Shown here: positions 7,430 through 17,480 of the stretch, in pieces | Position numbering within the stretch: position 1 is the first letter of the stretch | Layout of the letters: every line of letters begins with the position of its first letter | Source: a virus | Virus record (IMG/VR): IMGVR_UViG_3300030110_002972 | Span: 1,470 to 27,449 of that record | DNA: 25,980 bases | Direction: 5' to 3' (one strand) | Notes under the pieces: model-generated | What the model was told of the DNA's origin: nothing | The model's database searches: none | Seen by the model: only the letters and a program-made list of their open reading frames with translations | Position numbers and translations under genes: made by a program

Positions 7430-8560
7430 ATGGCACTATTATCAAAAACTCAAGAATCGTATTATAATTTAAGCCAATCATTTACCGGTGATGGTAGCGA
7501 TAAAACATTTGATTTAACAACAGTTTATTTTAGTACATTACCAACAGTGGAAACACAATTTAATGTATTTATTAATGGTGTACAAATATCTAGTTCTAAC
7601 TATAGTTATTCATCACCAACGTTAACATTTACAGCAACGGATTATAATTCAGATGTACAAGAAACTGATGGTGCACCAAAAAATGGATTAACTATTTTAG
7701 TTCAACAAACTGATACAGCTGAAGAGTATGGTAATTACCAGTATGTTAAATTAAATGATGTGATTAATAACTTTTTAATTTCGTATGTTGGTGAGGGTAG
7801 AATTATACCTAAAGTATCTAAAAGCTTAGTTTCATTTCACGCACAAAGGGGATTAGCTGAAATGAGTTATGATATTTTAAGATCAGAAAAATCTTGGGAA
7901 ATAGAGATACCCACAACATTACAAATGGTTTTACCACATGACTATGTAAATTATATTAAGGTTACATGGACAGAAGGTGATACTGGTATAGAACACGTTA
8001 TATATCCAGCTAGAAAAACAAGTAATCCAAGAGGGATATTACAAGATTCAAATTATAATTATTTATTTGATGAAACGACAGGTGATTTATTAACTGATAG
8101 CGAATCACAAACTTGGCAAAAATACAAAAACAACAATGAAGAAGATGCCACTGACACTAGAAAAACAAGGGAAGATCTTAGAGAATTAAATATAGGGCAA
8201 CGATACGGTTTAGACCCACAGTTTTCACAGAATAACGGAAGTTTTTTTATTGATGATGTAACAGGTAAAATTTTCTTTAGTTCTAACTTAAGTAGTAAAA
8301 TTGTTACTTTAAAATATGTCAGTGATAGCTTAGGTACAGAAGAGGAAATGAGAATACATAAGCTAGCAGAAGAAGCAATGTATAAATATATAGCATACGC
8401 AGTATTAGCAACAAGTTCTAATGTGCCACCAGTAATAGTGCAACAATATAAAAGAGAAAGATTTGCTGAAATGAGAAAAGCTAAATTAAGATTATCTAAT
8501 TTAAAATCAGAAGAGTTAGCTCAAGTAATGAGAGGTAAATCGAAACATATAAAACATTAA
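7430..8560 (+). CDS. Putative tail adaptor (T7 gp11-like) with fibre-anchor-like N-terminal domain
   Basis: A 376-residue protein with two parts. Residues about 12-100 are beta-rich, with FTGDGSDKTFDLT, FNVFINGVQISSSNYSYSS, LTFTA and GLTILVQQTD: the order of strands resembles the N-terminal anchor domains of T7-type tail fibres (family knowledge; resemblance only). Residues about 110-376 contain helices and strands typical of tail tubular/adaptor proteins: GEGRIIPKVSKSLVSFHAQR, then a SYDILRSEKSW segment, LPHDYVNYIKVTW, and a helical C-terminus (LAEEAMYKYIAYAVLA) ending in a basic tail. It sits 6 bases before the nozzle-like gene, where podovirus gatekeeper or adaptor genes belong. It probably forms the ring between portal and nozzle and may also dock fibres. 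Confidence 0.6.
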   Translation: MALLSKTQESYYNLSQSFTGDGSDKTFDLTTVYFSTLPTVETQFNVFINGVQISSSNYSYSSPTLTFTATDYNSDVQETDGAPKNGLTILVQQTDTAEEYGNYQYVKLNDVINNFLISYVGEGRIIPKVSKSLVSFHAQRGLAEMSYDILRSEKSWEIEIPTTLQMVLPHDYVNYIKVTWTEGDTGIEHVIYPARKTSNPRGILQDSNYNYLFDETTGDLLTDSESQTWQKYKNNNEEDATDTRKTREDLRELNIGQRYGLDPQFSQNNGSFFIDDVTGKIFFSSNLSSKIVTLKYVSDSLGTEEEMRIHKLAEEAMYKYIAYAVLATSSNVPPVIVQQYKRERFAEMRKAKLRLSNLKSEELAQVMRGKSKHIKH

Positions 8561-8566
8561 TAAGAC

Positions 8567-11500
8567 ATGCCAGAATTAAAACATCATTTTAGAGCCGGCA
8601 AAATGAACAAGGATCTGGATGAGAGACTTGTTCCTAACGGTGAATATAGAAACGCTGAAAATATAGAAATTAGTACATCTGAAAGTTCTGATGTAGGTTC
8701 TGTGCAAAATGTTTTAGGTAACACTAAAAAGTTAGGAAAAACTTATGATCCAAACACAAAAACAGTAACAGCTAACTGGAGTTCAAATTATATTGATGAT
8801 TTAACTAACCCAAAGTGTATAGGTTCAATCGTTGACACTCAAAATGATAAAATTTACTGGTTTATTACTTCAACTAATGTTGATACTATAGCAGAATATA
8901 ACGAAACTGAAGGTATAATAAGCCCAGTTATTGTTGATAAGAATAGTATATTAAATTTTAGCGAAGACTACCCAATAACAGGTGTAAATGTTATTGAAGG
9001 TATGTTGTTGTGGACAGATAATCAGTCAGAGCCTAAAAAAATAAAAATATCTTCATTTAAATCTGGTTCTACAGATTTTAATACTCACACAACTTTTAAT
9101 AGCGTTGCTTTTACAGAAAATGATATTACTGTAGCTAAATTATCTCCATTAAATCCTCCAACTTTAACAATGTCTTCATCAAGAAGATCAGGCGTAGGTA
9201 CTGGTACAACGCCTGCTGAAACAAAGTTTGATTTTGTAGATGATAACGAGAATGTTACCGCAGAGGGTGAAAATATAGAGTTAACATTTACAAATGGAGA
9301 GCCTGACTACAAAGAGGGTGATAATTTAGTTTTAAGTTACACGCGACCTGATGATAACGTAACGTTTGAGGTAAAAGTTAAAGTAAGACAATTTCCTAAT
9401 GGTTTACTAAATAGCACTGGAACAGGTGTAAGTAAAGTTGGCGTAACAGTTGAAACTATACCAACAACTTTGCCAGATGGTAATTTACAATGGGAGGTTT
9501 TATTAGATGAGGAAGAAGCTTTCTTTGAAAATAAATTTGTAAGATATGCATATAGATGGAAATATAAAGATGGAGAATATTCATGTTATTCACCATTTTC
9601 TGAGGTTGCTTTTATTCCTTCAAACTTTAAATATCAAACAAAAACAGGTTTTAACGAAGCTTTACAGAATAATTTAAGAAGTTTAACTGTTAATATACCA
9701 GATGATAGACCAACAGATGTTGAGCAAATTGATATATTATACAAAGAATCTAATAACAACCTTGTTTATGTTGTAGATGAGTTAAAAGAAAACGCAGATG
9801 GAACGTTTCCATCTTTAAGTTATGAAGTTAAATCTGAAATAATAGGTAGCGTTGTTGAAGCTAATCAGCTATTAAGACCTTGGGATAATGTACCTAAAAA
9901 AGCAAAAGCACAAGAAGTAACAGCTAATAGATTAATATATGGTAATTATTATCAAAACTATGATATATTAAAGCAAAACTTACCTGTTATTCAAACTGAA
10001 GTTACAAGATCAAAACACATAGGATCGACAACACCTGACAGTGTTACAATAACACAAGCTGGCCAACCTGCTAAATCATTAAAATCACAAAGAACATATC
10101 AAATTGGTGTTGTATACAAAGATGCATACGGTAGAGAAACACCTGTATTTTCAAATAAAAATGCAGCAAAATTAATTGGAAAAAACCACGCTAATCAGGT
10201 TAATTCTTTAAAATGCAAACTAACTAATACAGCTCCTGAGTGGGCAACACATTATAAGTTTTTTGTAAAAGAAACATCTAATGAATATTATAATTTAGCA
10301 TTAGATAGATTTTATGAAGCAGAAGATGGTAACATATGGTTATCATTTCCGTCTTGTGAAAGAAATAAAGTTGGTGAAGATAGTTATTTAATATTAAAAA
10401 AGAGACATAATTCTGATGAATTTGTTAGTGACGCGGCTAAATATAAAGTGATTGATATTCAAAATGGACCACCAGAATATTTAACTATAAAACCGCAAAC
10501 AGTAGCAACCGCCACGTGTAAAATTAAAAGTGACGCTTCGGATAGACCAACCGTTGGAACTAAAACATTTGAAGTAAGAGGTCCCACGCCTGAATTTAAT
10601 GATAGGTTTGCCAAAGGCTTTACCGCGAATGCTAGTATAAGAATTATTACATCTGGCGGTACAACAAGAAAATATAAAGTAGAAAGTGGTGGACCAATTG
10701 GAGAGTTTAATGGTAGTGGTAATCCAAAAGAAATTTATAGAATAAGTTTATTAAGATCGTTTATGCAAGAAGATGAAGACGTTCTTGCTGCAACATATTT
10801 AGAGGCTAATGATTCAATAAAAATAGAATTATTTGAAGATAAAAAAGTAAATAAACCAGAATTTTTTGGAAAGTTTTTCGTAAAAATAAAAAGAGATGCT
10901 GAGTTAAATAAAAATATTATAACCTCTTTTCCTGGATTAGATACTGAATTTAGTGTAGTTGACACAATGCCAATATACAAGGAAATACAAAATGAATTTA
11001 AAGATGCAAAATGGAGCGTTGATGGGAAAACACCTAAAAGAGAAGTTGAAAGTGCAGGTTGGATAGATAATGTAAATGGAAGAGGATTACTTCACCCCGA
11101 TAGGTTTAAAGCACAAACTAATTTTCATCCATCAGGATCAACACATGAGTTTAGTTTTTATTATGCTGGTATTAACTATGGTGACGACTGGAGATCACCA
11201 GACAACATGAATGCTATATGTGAACAAACTAATAAAGATGACAAAATTGGTTGTGAGAAAGATAAAGACCAAAATAATCACGGCGGTAGAGCACATAATA
11301 AAGCCGATTCACTTAATCCGTTTTTAGGAAAAATAACAGAGAAAGGTACAGTATTTAGTTTTACCAATGTAGCAGGTGAAGAAAGTAGCAAAAACTATGA
11401 GGTAACAGATTCTTCAATACGCTATGAGTTTAGAGTTAACGATAGTAAGGATAGAAGAAAAACTGCAGCAATGCGTAGAAAATATACTATTAAATTTAAA

Positions 11501-14500
11501 GTTCAAGGTGATACTGATGGTTATTCAGATGATTTTGCATATGCAAATGACTCTGGTTTAACAGGAAGAATAAATCAAATTAATTTAAAAGAAGTAAATA
11601 TAATACCTGGAGAAGAAGTTATATCAACAACAAATCCAGCTGTTTGGGAGACAGAGCCAAAAGAATCAATTGATCTTGACTTGTATAATGAAATTAGTGG
11701 AGCATATCCAATAATACGACCAGGTATGACTGTTAGTGGTACTGGTATTGCAAGTTCTACAACAATAGCGTCAGTTACTGATGCCAACACTTTTACATTG
11801 TCACAAAATACAAACGCAGCTATTACATCTGGAACTATAACATTAACAGACAGTAAAGGTATATATAGTTTTGATGTTACAGCAACTGCATCAAACAGCT
11901 CAACAACTGTGACCGTATCAGATGGTCAAGTACATGGTCAAAAACAAACTATAGACTGGTACAACTGCTATTCATTTGGTAATGGTGTTGAGTCAAATAG
12001 ATTACGTGATGATTTTAATGCTATATTTATAGACAAAGGACCAAAGGTATCAACTGTATTAGCAGAACAATATAAAGAAGAACATAAACAAAATGGTTTA
12101 ATATTCTCAGGTATATTTAACTCAACAAGTAGTATTAATAGATTAAATCAATTTATACAAGCTGAGCCAATAACAAAAGATATAAACCCATATTATGGCA
12201 GTATTCAAAAGTTACATGGTAGAAGATCAGATCTATTAACGTTTTGTGAAGATCAAGTTTTAAAAATACTAGCAAATAAAGATGCATTATTTGAAGCTGG
12301 GGGTAATCAGCAGTTAACAGCAACAAATAGAGTTTTAGGCCAATCAATTCCTTATGCTGGTGAATATGGTATATCTAAATTTCCACAGTCTTTTGTTTCA
12401 CATGCGAATAATGTGTTTTGGGCAGATAAAGCAAGAGGTGTTGTGTGCACATTAGGTGCAAATGGTGTTTTTCCAATATCGTCACAGGGTATGGCTGATT
12501 GGTTTAAAGACAACTTAGCTATAGCAACTAATATTATAGGTACATATAATCAAAGTAAAAGCTCGTATAATATAACATTAAAAGGAACTACAAATTACAC
12601 ATTAAGTTATGATCCAAGAGTTGCTGGTTGGGTAAGTTTTAAATCTTTTATTCCAGAGTCTGGTTGCTCGTTAAACAATAAATACTACACGTTTAGTAAT
12701 GGTGAAATGTGGATACATAATAATGAAACAAGAAATAATTTTTATGGTACACAATATCAATCCGGGGTAACAGTATTATTAAATGATGCGCCAGAATTAA
12801 TTAAAGGCTTTAAGACATTAAATTACGAGGGTAGTGATGCGAGAAGATACACATACGCTGGTTCAATTAGTGGTACAGCTATTGGCAACGAAACAATGGA
12901 AGAGCTTGTTGCTGAAGGTTATACCGCAGCACAAATAAACAGTTTAACAGAAACAGCGACAAAAGGTTGGTATTGTAATTCAATCACAACTAATGAAGCG
13001 ACTGGTGCAATACGAGATTTTAAAGAAAAAGAAGGTAAGTGGTTTAATTATTTAAAAGGTGATACCACAACATTATCTAACCTTGATTCAGAAGAATTTT
13101 CAGTACAAGGTATTGGTCAATTGTCATCAATAAGTGGTGATACGTCAGTAACTGGATACGAAGCTGCAATAACTGTTGCTGCTGAAACTGGATTAACTAT
13201 AGCCAGTGTTACAGATACAGCTGGCAGTTCACATTGGGTATTAGACGGTAATGTTATAAGAAGATATAATAATGCTAGTGGCTTTAATGTAAATTCATTT
13301 GATGATCTGTTGATAACATTTACAGCTGATAATGGTTATGCATTACCAAGTAGTCAAAGTATAACATCGCAGAGTGTAACTGCATTTCTTGATGTTGATT
13401 CAGGTGATTCAGATTGGAATAGTTCAACTGGCGTATTAAGACTTGAATTTGCAAACCTACCTACTTCTGCTGATAGTAACCTGGGGGTTAATTTAAATTT
13501 AGCAAACGGTGGTGTTTTAAAAACATATACAGTTAGCGGCACGTTTATTACAAACGAAGTTAATACAACAACAGCTAGCGTTGAATCAACATATCAATCA
13601 TCTGCCACAGCGTCAGGTGCATCATCAACAGCAATGACAAGAACATTTACAGCTGCTAGTGGTCATTACTTTAAGGAACTACCCACTTGCACGGTAGCTA
13701 CACAAGATAACGATCCAGAAACAGCTTATACAATAGCAACGTCTGACACAACAACAACAATGGTTGTTAAGGGTGAATCACAAACAATAACAACAGCTAG
13801 AGCGTTTACTATTACATACAAGCATGGTGCAGAAAATAGAACTGGTGATGTATTAATTTTTGGTGCGCAAGCAGAAAGAAAGTGGGTTGAAAGAACAGAA
13901 GTTGTAGCAATAACAGGAATTCAAGCTGATAATGCATCAACTATTCCAATAGAAGGTGATACTAGAGTTATAGCTATATCCGCAACAACAGGTACTACAT
14001 CACCTACATTTCAATTAAAAAGAACAATAGGAACGTGGAGTGAGGCTGATTTAGACTTTGCAGATTCAGCGCCAAAATACTGGGATGGTGATGCGTGGAA
14101 TTTAACACCAACAACAATTACTTGGGCGGCAAGCACTGGCTTTACAAGTTATAGGGTTACAGAAACTTACGGTATAATGTCAACATCAAAAAGATATAAA
14201 TACGAAGTAATTGCTGTTAATCCAGGTTTATTATCTTCAGACTTTGAGGAGATTGCAAATCCAGTTATATTGTATCAATATGGCGATGTAACATTAACTT
14301 CCTTTGCTAAAGATGATCCAGCTGTTGCAAAATCAGATGGAACAAGAATATTAAATTATGACGTGGCTTATGACGCTTCAGCTAGTGGTACACATAAAAC
14401 ACAAAGTGCCAGCGATACTATATCATATGGCGCTAATGCAACCCCAACGTCTGGTAGTGAAAAGAATGTTTTATCCGTGTCTCATATTATAAAATCAAGA

Positions 14501-15379
14501 GAAGTTAGTCCAAATACAGCTGATGCGATATTAGTATTAAGAGACCCTGAATCAAGTGATTTTACATTTCAACAGGTTACAGGTATTGTTGGTAGCGCTG
14601 TAAATGGTTCTAAAACAGTTGTTTTACAAGAAGAGATACCAGCTATTGTTGCTAACATGGTAGTAACTAGTGATGAAAAACTTGTTAATTCACCTGTTAC
14701 TGTTACAGCTGTTAGTGGTAAAACAATAACATTATCATCAAGTCAAATTATACCAGCTTTATCTGAATTAATATTTAGCCCACCTAATGATTGGGAGTTT
14801 GAAGTAACAAATGTTGAAATTACAAAAGCAGATGTTGTAACAGCTGTTGATGGCATAAGCACTGGTAATCCCACATCGCCATTGTATGAAACTGTTACCG
14901 TAACTGCAGATTATGAAATTGACAAGTATGGAACAGTAGATTTAACATCAGTTTTAAAAACAAATAAGTTTTTAAGCTTCTGGGATGTTAGTGGTACAGG
15001 CTCTGGTAGCGGTTCAGTGTTAATAACGCTTCTTGCCGCGACGGGTAACATAAGTTCTTATGGTAGAATGACAGGTAAAGTAGTTGCTGTTGGAACAACA
15101 TCAGGCACAACATTAAGTGGAACTATTGTATTAAGAGGTAATTGGAGTGGAAACTCAGCATCAGATATAACAGTTGGTGTAGCTGCTGAAACAGACATGT
15201 CTGGTTTTAGTGATACTAGTTATTCTGGTGATACTGTATTATCAACATCTCAATTTCCTGGAACCGGTAATGGTAATGATGAAGCAACAATAAATTGGTC
15301 AATTGATTTAAATACAAACGTAACCGTATCAACTAGCTTAGTGTTAGGCTTTACAATTTCTTTAACAGAAACACCTTAA
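8567..15379 (+). CDS. Tail nozzle/stabilization protein fused to a long beta-rich fibre-like region
   Basis: A 2270-residue protein. The N-terminus (MPELKHHFRAGKMNKDLDER, then LVPNGEYRNAENIEISTSE and a VQNVLGN motif) is a pattern I recall from stabilization or nozzle proteins of marine podovirus-like and crAss-like phages, the functional counterpart of T7 gp12 and P22 gp10. Residues about 1255-1425 continue this theme (GEYGISKFPQSFVSHANNVF, a GWVSFKSFIPESG block, FYGTQYQSGVTVLLND). Residues about 1050-1095 hold a small beta module (GMTVSGTGIASSTTIASV) that occurs in many phage structural proteins, and a related one lies near 2012-2070. From about residue 1500 the protein is Thr/Ser/Gly/Val-rich beta sequence, as in fibres and receptor-binding regions. 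No peptidase, lectin or hydrolase motif is recognised. It is far longer than nozzle proteins of the T7 type. It probably closes the tail and contacts the cell surface. Confidence 0.7.
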   Translation: MPELKHHFRAGKMNKDLDERLVPNGEYRNAENIEISTSESSDVGSVQNVLGNTKKLGKTYDPNTKTVTANWSSNYIDDLTNPKCIGSIVDTQNDKIYWFITSTNVDTIAEYNETEGIISPVIVDKNSILNFSEDYPITGVNVIEGMLLWTDNQSEPKKIKISSFKSGSTDFNTHTTFNSVAFTENDITVAKLSPLNPPTLTMSSSRRSGVGTGTTPAETKFDFVDDNENVTAEGENIELTFTNGEPDYKEGDNLVLSYTRPDDNVTFEVKVKVRQFPNGLLNSTGTGVSKVGVTVETIPTTLPDGNLQWEVLLDEEEAFFENKFVRYAYRWKYKDGEYSCYSPFSEVAFIPSNFKYQTKTGFNEALQNNLRSLTVNIPDDRPTDVEQIDILYKESNNNLVYVVDELKENADGTFPSLSYEVKSEIIGSVVEANQLLRPWDNVPKKAKAQEVTANRLIYGNYYQNYDILKQNLPVIQTEVTRSKHIGSTTPDSVTITQAGQPAKSLKSQRTYQIGVVYKDAYGRETPVFSNKNAAKLIGKNHANQVNSLKCKLTNTAPEWATHYKFFVKETSNEYYNLALDRFYEAEDGNIWLSFPSCERNKVGEDSYLILKKRHNSDEFVSDAAKYKVIDIQNGPPEYLTIKPQTVATATCKIKSDASDRPTVGTKTFEVRGPTPEFNDRFAKGFTANASIRIITSGGTTRKYKVESGGPIGEFNGSGNPKEIYRISLLRSFMQEDEDVLAATYLEANDSIKIELFEDKKVNKPEFFGKFFVKIKRDAELNKNIITSFPGLDTEFSVVDTMPIYKEIQNEFKDAKWSVDGKTPKREVESAGWIDNVNGRGLLHPDRFKAQTNFHPSGSTHEFSFYYAGINYGDDWRSPDNMNAICEQTNKDDKIGCEKDKDQNNHGGRAHNKADSLNPFLGKITEKGTVFSFTNVAGEESSKNYEVTDSSIRYEFRVNDSKDRRKTAAMRRKYTIKFKVQGDTDGYSDDFAYANDSGLTGRINQINLKEVNIIPGEEVISTTNPAVWETEPKESIDLDLYNEISGAYPIIRPGMTVSGTGIASSTTIASVTDANTFTLSQNTNAAITSGTITLTDSKGIYSFDVTATASNSSTTVTVSDGQVHGQKQTIDWYNCYSFGNGVESNRLRDDFNAIFIDKGPKVSTVLAEQYKEEHKQNGLIFSGIFNSTSSINRLNQFIQAEPITKDINPYYGSIQKLHGRRSDLLTFCEDQVLKILANKDALFEAGGNQQLTATNRVLGQSIPYAGEYGISKFPQSFVSHANNVFWADKARGVVCTLGANGVFPISSQGMADWFKDNLAIATNIIGTYNQSKSSYNITLKGTTNYTLSYDPRVAGWVSFKSFIPESGCSLNNKYYTFSNGEMWIHNNETRNNFYGTQYQSGVTVLLNDAPELIKGFKTLNYEGSDARRYTYAGSISGTAIGNETMEELVAEGYTAAQINSLTETATKGWYCNSITTNEATGAIRDFKEKEGKWFNYLKGDTTTLSNLDSEEFSVQGIGQLSSISGDTSVTGYEAAITVAAETGLTIASVTDTAGSSHWVLDGNVIRRYNNASGFNVNSFDDLLITFTADNGYALPSSQSITSQSVTAFLDVDSGDSDWNSSTGVLRLEFANLPTSADSNLGVNLNLANGGVLKTYTVSGTFITNEVNTTTASVESTYQSSATASGASSTAMTRTFTAASGHYFKELPTCTVATQDNDPETAYTIATSDTTTTMVVKGESQTITTARAFTITYKHGAENRTGDVLIFGAQAERKWVERTEVVAITGIQADNASTIPIEGDTRVIAISATTGTTSPTFQLKRTIGTWSEADLDFADSAPKYWDGDAWNLTPTTITWAASTGFTSYRVTETYGIMSTSKRYKYEVIAVNPGLLSSDFEEIANPVILYQYGDVTLTSFAKDDPAVAKSDGTRILNYDVAYDASASGTHKTQSASDTISYGANATPTSGSEKNVLSVSHIIKSREVSPNTADAILVLRDPESSDFTFQQVTGIVGSAVNGSKTVVLQEEIPAIVANMVVTSDEKLVNSPVTVTAVSGKTITLSSSQIIPALSELIFSPPNDWEFEVTNVEITKADVVTAVDGISTGNPTSPLYETVTVTADYEIDKYGTVDLTSVLKTNKFLSFWDVSGTGSGSGSVLITLLAATGNISSYGRMTGKVVAVGTTSGTTLSGTIVLRGNWSGNSASDITVGVAAETDMSGFSDTSYSGDTVLSTSQFPGTGNGNDEATINWSIDLNTNVTVSTSLVLGFTISLTETP

Positions 15380-15392
15380 AATAAAAAAAAAT

Positions 15393-15725
15393 ATGGCTTC
15401 AATAACAATGACATTCGCAAACAATATTCAAGATTCAGTACAAGTTGGTGATACTGCGTATTATTGTACTATATCAAGTGGTATAGCATCATCACCAATT
15501 GAAATAGGTGCGATTACAGCTGTTACATCAACAACCATAACAGCTACTATAGCTACTGGCACAACTAGACCAACTAGTAATGATTTTATCATGTTTAGTA
15601 AAGATAATAAGGCAAACTTATCAGATTTACCTGGTTATTATGCTGAGGTAGAAATGAAAAATGATGCTACAGTTGCAGCGGAAATGTATGCCGTTGGTTC
15701 AGAGATGTTTGCTAGTAGTAAATAA
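15393..15725 (+). CDS. Small virion-associated beta protein
   Basis: A 110-residue protein, probably virion-associated. It carries QVGDTAYYCTISSG, an EIGAITAVTSTTITATIATG strand pair, FIMFSKDNKANLSDLPGYYA and the end YAVGSEMFASSK. I recall this architecture (a GDTAYY motif, a threonine-rich turn, F-F-KDN-AN-S-L-GYYAEV) from small proteins encoded beside tail genes in T4-like cyanophages and other marine phages, where the function is still undefined. The middle resembles the beta modules in the 2270-aa protein and the capsid protein. It follows the nozzle-fibre gene by 13 bases. It may be a tail or fibre accessory. Confidence 0.6.
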   Translation: MASITMTFANNIQDSVQVGDTAYYCTISSGIASSPIEIGAITAVTSTTITATIATGTTRPTSNDFIMFSKDNKANLSDLPGYYAEVEMKNDATVAAEMYAVGSEMFASSK

Positions 15726-15765
15726 AAAGAAAAAAGTGTAATTATAATATTTAGAAATAAAAAAA

Positions 15766-16464
15766 ATGGAAGAATTAATATATATAATAGATTTATTAAA
15801 ATATTTTTTATTAGGTAACCCTGATATTAATGTTAACTATAGCATTGCTCCAATGGCAATCATGGGTGCTTTAAAGCTGGGTAGTACGTTTATTGGTAGA
15901 GGAGCAAGAAGAGAAGAGCAAAGGTTAGCAGATGCGGAGTTTACAGCAGCAAAAAGAAGAACAGAAAACTTAGATACGTCAAACGTATATGCTGGATTAC
16001 AAAATACTATGGAAGATCTCACTGTAAACACACAAGCGGCGGATTTTGCAGCTCAACAACAGCAGCAAGGTTTAGCTAATACAATGGGTGCGTTAAGTGG
16101 TGCTGCAGGTGGTAGCGGTATAGCAGCTTTAGCACAAGCAATGGCTGGTCAACAATCACAAAATCTACAACAAGCATCAGCAAGTATAGCTCAACAAGAA
16201 CAAAGAAATCAAATGGCAGCAGCGCAACAGGGTATGCAAATACAACAATTAAAAGGTCAAGGTGAATTATATTCACAAAGAGCAACAGCTCAAAAAGAAG
16301 AGGGTTTAATGGGTGCAGCTATGGGTAGAAAACAAGCTGCAGACGCAGCAACAGCGGCAGCAACACAAGCACAAATTGGCGCTGTGTCTTCAATGGTAGC
16401 GCCTGGTGGAGATTTAGGTGGTGGTCTTCTTAAAGGTTTAGTTGGAAAACTTGGTGGACCTTAA
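15766..16464 (+). CDS. Internal virion (ejection) protein, T7 gp14-like in character
   Basis: A 232-residue Ala/Gln/Gly-rich protein. Residues 5-17 are hydrophobic (LIYIIDLLKYFLL) and residues about 28-42 are another short hydrophobic stretch (MAIMGALKLGSTFIG) followed by the basic GRGARREEQRLADAEF. The rest is a long helix-prone region with many Gln and Ala (for example FAAQQQQQGLANTMG and LAQAMAGQQSQNLQQ) and Gly-rich breaks, ending in Gly-rich GGDLGGGLLKGLVGKLGG. Small podovirus internal proteins that pass through the cell envelope with the genome have this composition and lie just before the large internal proteins, as here. A start at the later ATG near 15853 (MAIMGALK) is possible; the upstream ATG at 15766 has the usual A-rich leader and is preferred with moderate confidence. 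Confidence 0.6.
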   Translation: MEELIYIIDLLKYFLLGNPDINVNYSIAPMAIMGALKLGSTFIGRGARREEQRLADAEFTAAKRRTENLDTSNVYAGLQNTMEDLTVNTQAADFAAQQQQQGLANTMGALSGAAGGSGIAALAQAMAGQQSQNLQQASASIAQQEQRNQMAAAQQGMQIQQLKGQGELYSQRATAQKEEGLMGAAMGRKQAADAATAAATQAQIGAVSSMVAPGGDLGGGLLKGLVGKLGGP

Positions 16465-16483
16465 AAAATTAAATAAAAAAATT

Positions 16484-17470
16484 ATGATAAATACAAAACT
16501 ACTACAATCAGCAATTAATAATTATGGAGATTTAGAACAAACGATAGAACAAGCTCAAAAGCAACAAGTTATTGGAGCTAAACAAGATTATCTTGAGTTA
16601 GACAGGATAGACCAAACGCTACCAGGTAACTCAGACATGAGCCAAGGTACGAAAGATGGTAAAACTGGTATTATGAAAAAAATACAAAGTATAAAGCCAT
16701 CTGACAATACTTTTATGAGTCAAGTTGGTGAATACATGAAAAATATACATAAAATGTCTAACGCTAACGATTCATCTGTTATAGATATTATTAACAGCGC
16801 TGTTAGCGGTGTAGCTCCATTAATGATTGAAGATGGAAAAAAAGTGTTTGACTTTGGTGGTAAAAATAAAATATCAAAAAATCAAATCTCACAAATGATG
16901 GATAGTATTGTTGCTCCAGCAATGAGGCAACATAATGATTTAATTAATAGTGCCGCAAACATTGCTAAGCAAGTAACTGGTGGTATTGTACCAGAATCTA
17001 AAATTGATCAAGCCGTTGAGACTATAATGAATACGCCTTTTAATGCACAAGATACTGATCCAATGGGTATTATTGATGGTAAAAAATCTTTTGCTGTTGA
17101 TAGCCTTGGTGGTAAACCAAGCATGAGAGATTACTTTAAAAATTCTAAAGAATTTAATACAGCGTTTGATGCACTTAAAGAAGGCGCTAGTGACATGTTT
17201 GATGAAATGTTAAAACCATATTTAAAAGATGTATACTTTAGTCCAGTTCTGCAAGAAAAAGTTGCAGAGCAAACTAAGCCTGCTATTGATGACAAAGCAA
17301 GCGGTGTGCATGCGTACTGGGATTATACATATGGTACCGGTGAAGACACTGAGTGGTCACAAGTTCCTGAAGAAAGAAAACAAAAAATAAGAGAAGAATT
17401 TAAAAAATCAAAAACAGAAAAAGCTAAAACACCACCGTCTTGGAAGAATTTAATGATAAATACTAAGTAA
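16484..17470 (+). CDS. Putative internal virion protein of unknown function
   Basis: A 328-residue soluble, largely helical protein. A longer reading from a TTG at 16442 would overlap the previous gene by 23 bases and add MENLVDLKKLNKKI; the ATG at 16484 is preferred because it follows the A/T leader AAATAAAAAAATT and leaves a normal 19-base gap. Visible features are an N-terminal Gln-rich helix, a Gly/Asp/Lys loop around GNSDMSQGTKDGKTGIMKK, a middle helical part (NQISQMMDSIVAPAMRQHND), and a charged C-terminus. No enzyme motif is seen. Its place between the gp14-like gene and the giant ejection protein suggests it is a second internal core or ejection component. Podovirus ejection modules usually have three proteins, which fits, but this is inference. 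Confidence 0.55.
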   Translation: MINTKLLQSAINNYGDLEQTIEQAQKQQVIGAKQDYLELDRIDQTLPGNSDMSQGTKDGKTGIMKKIQSIKPSDNTFMSQVGEYMKNIHKMSNANDSSVIDIINSAVSGVAPLMIEDGKKVFDFGGKNKISKNQISQMMDSIVAPAMRQHNDLINSAANIAKQVTGGIVPESKIDQAVETIMNTPFNAQDTDPMGIIDGKKSFAVDSLGGKPSMRDYFKNSKEFNTAFDALKEGASDMFDEMLKPYLKDVYFSPVLQEKVAEQTKPAIDDKASGVHAYWDYTYGTGEDTEWSQVPEERKQKIREEFKKSKTEKAKTPPSWKNLMINTK

Positions 17471-17480
17471 ATTAATAGAT

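Noticed and set aside
16442-16483. TTG start overlapping the previous gene for the 328-aa protein
   Set aside because: The ATG at 16484 has the leader type seen at other genes and needs no overlap.
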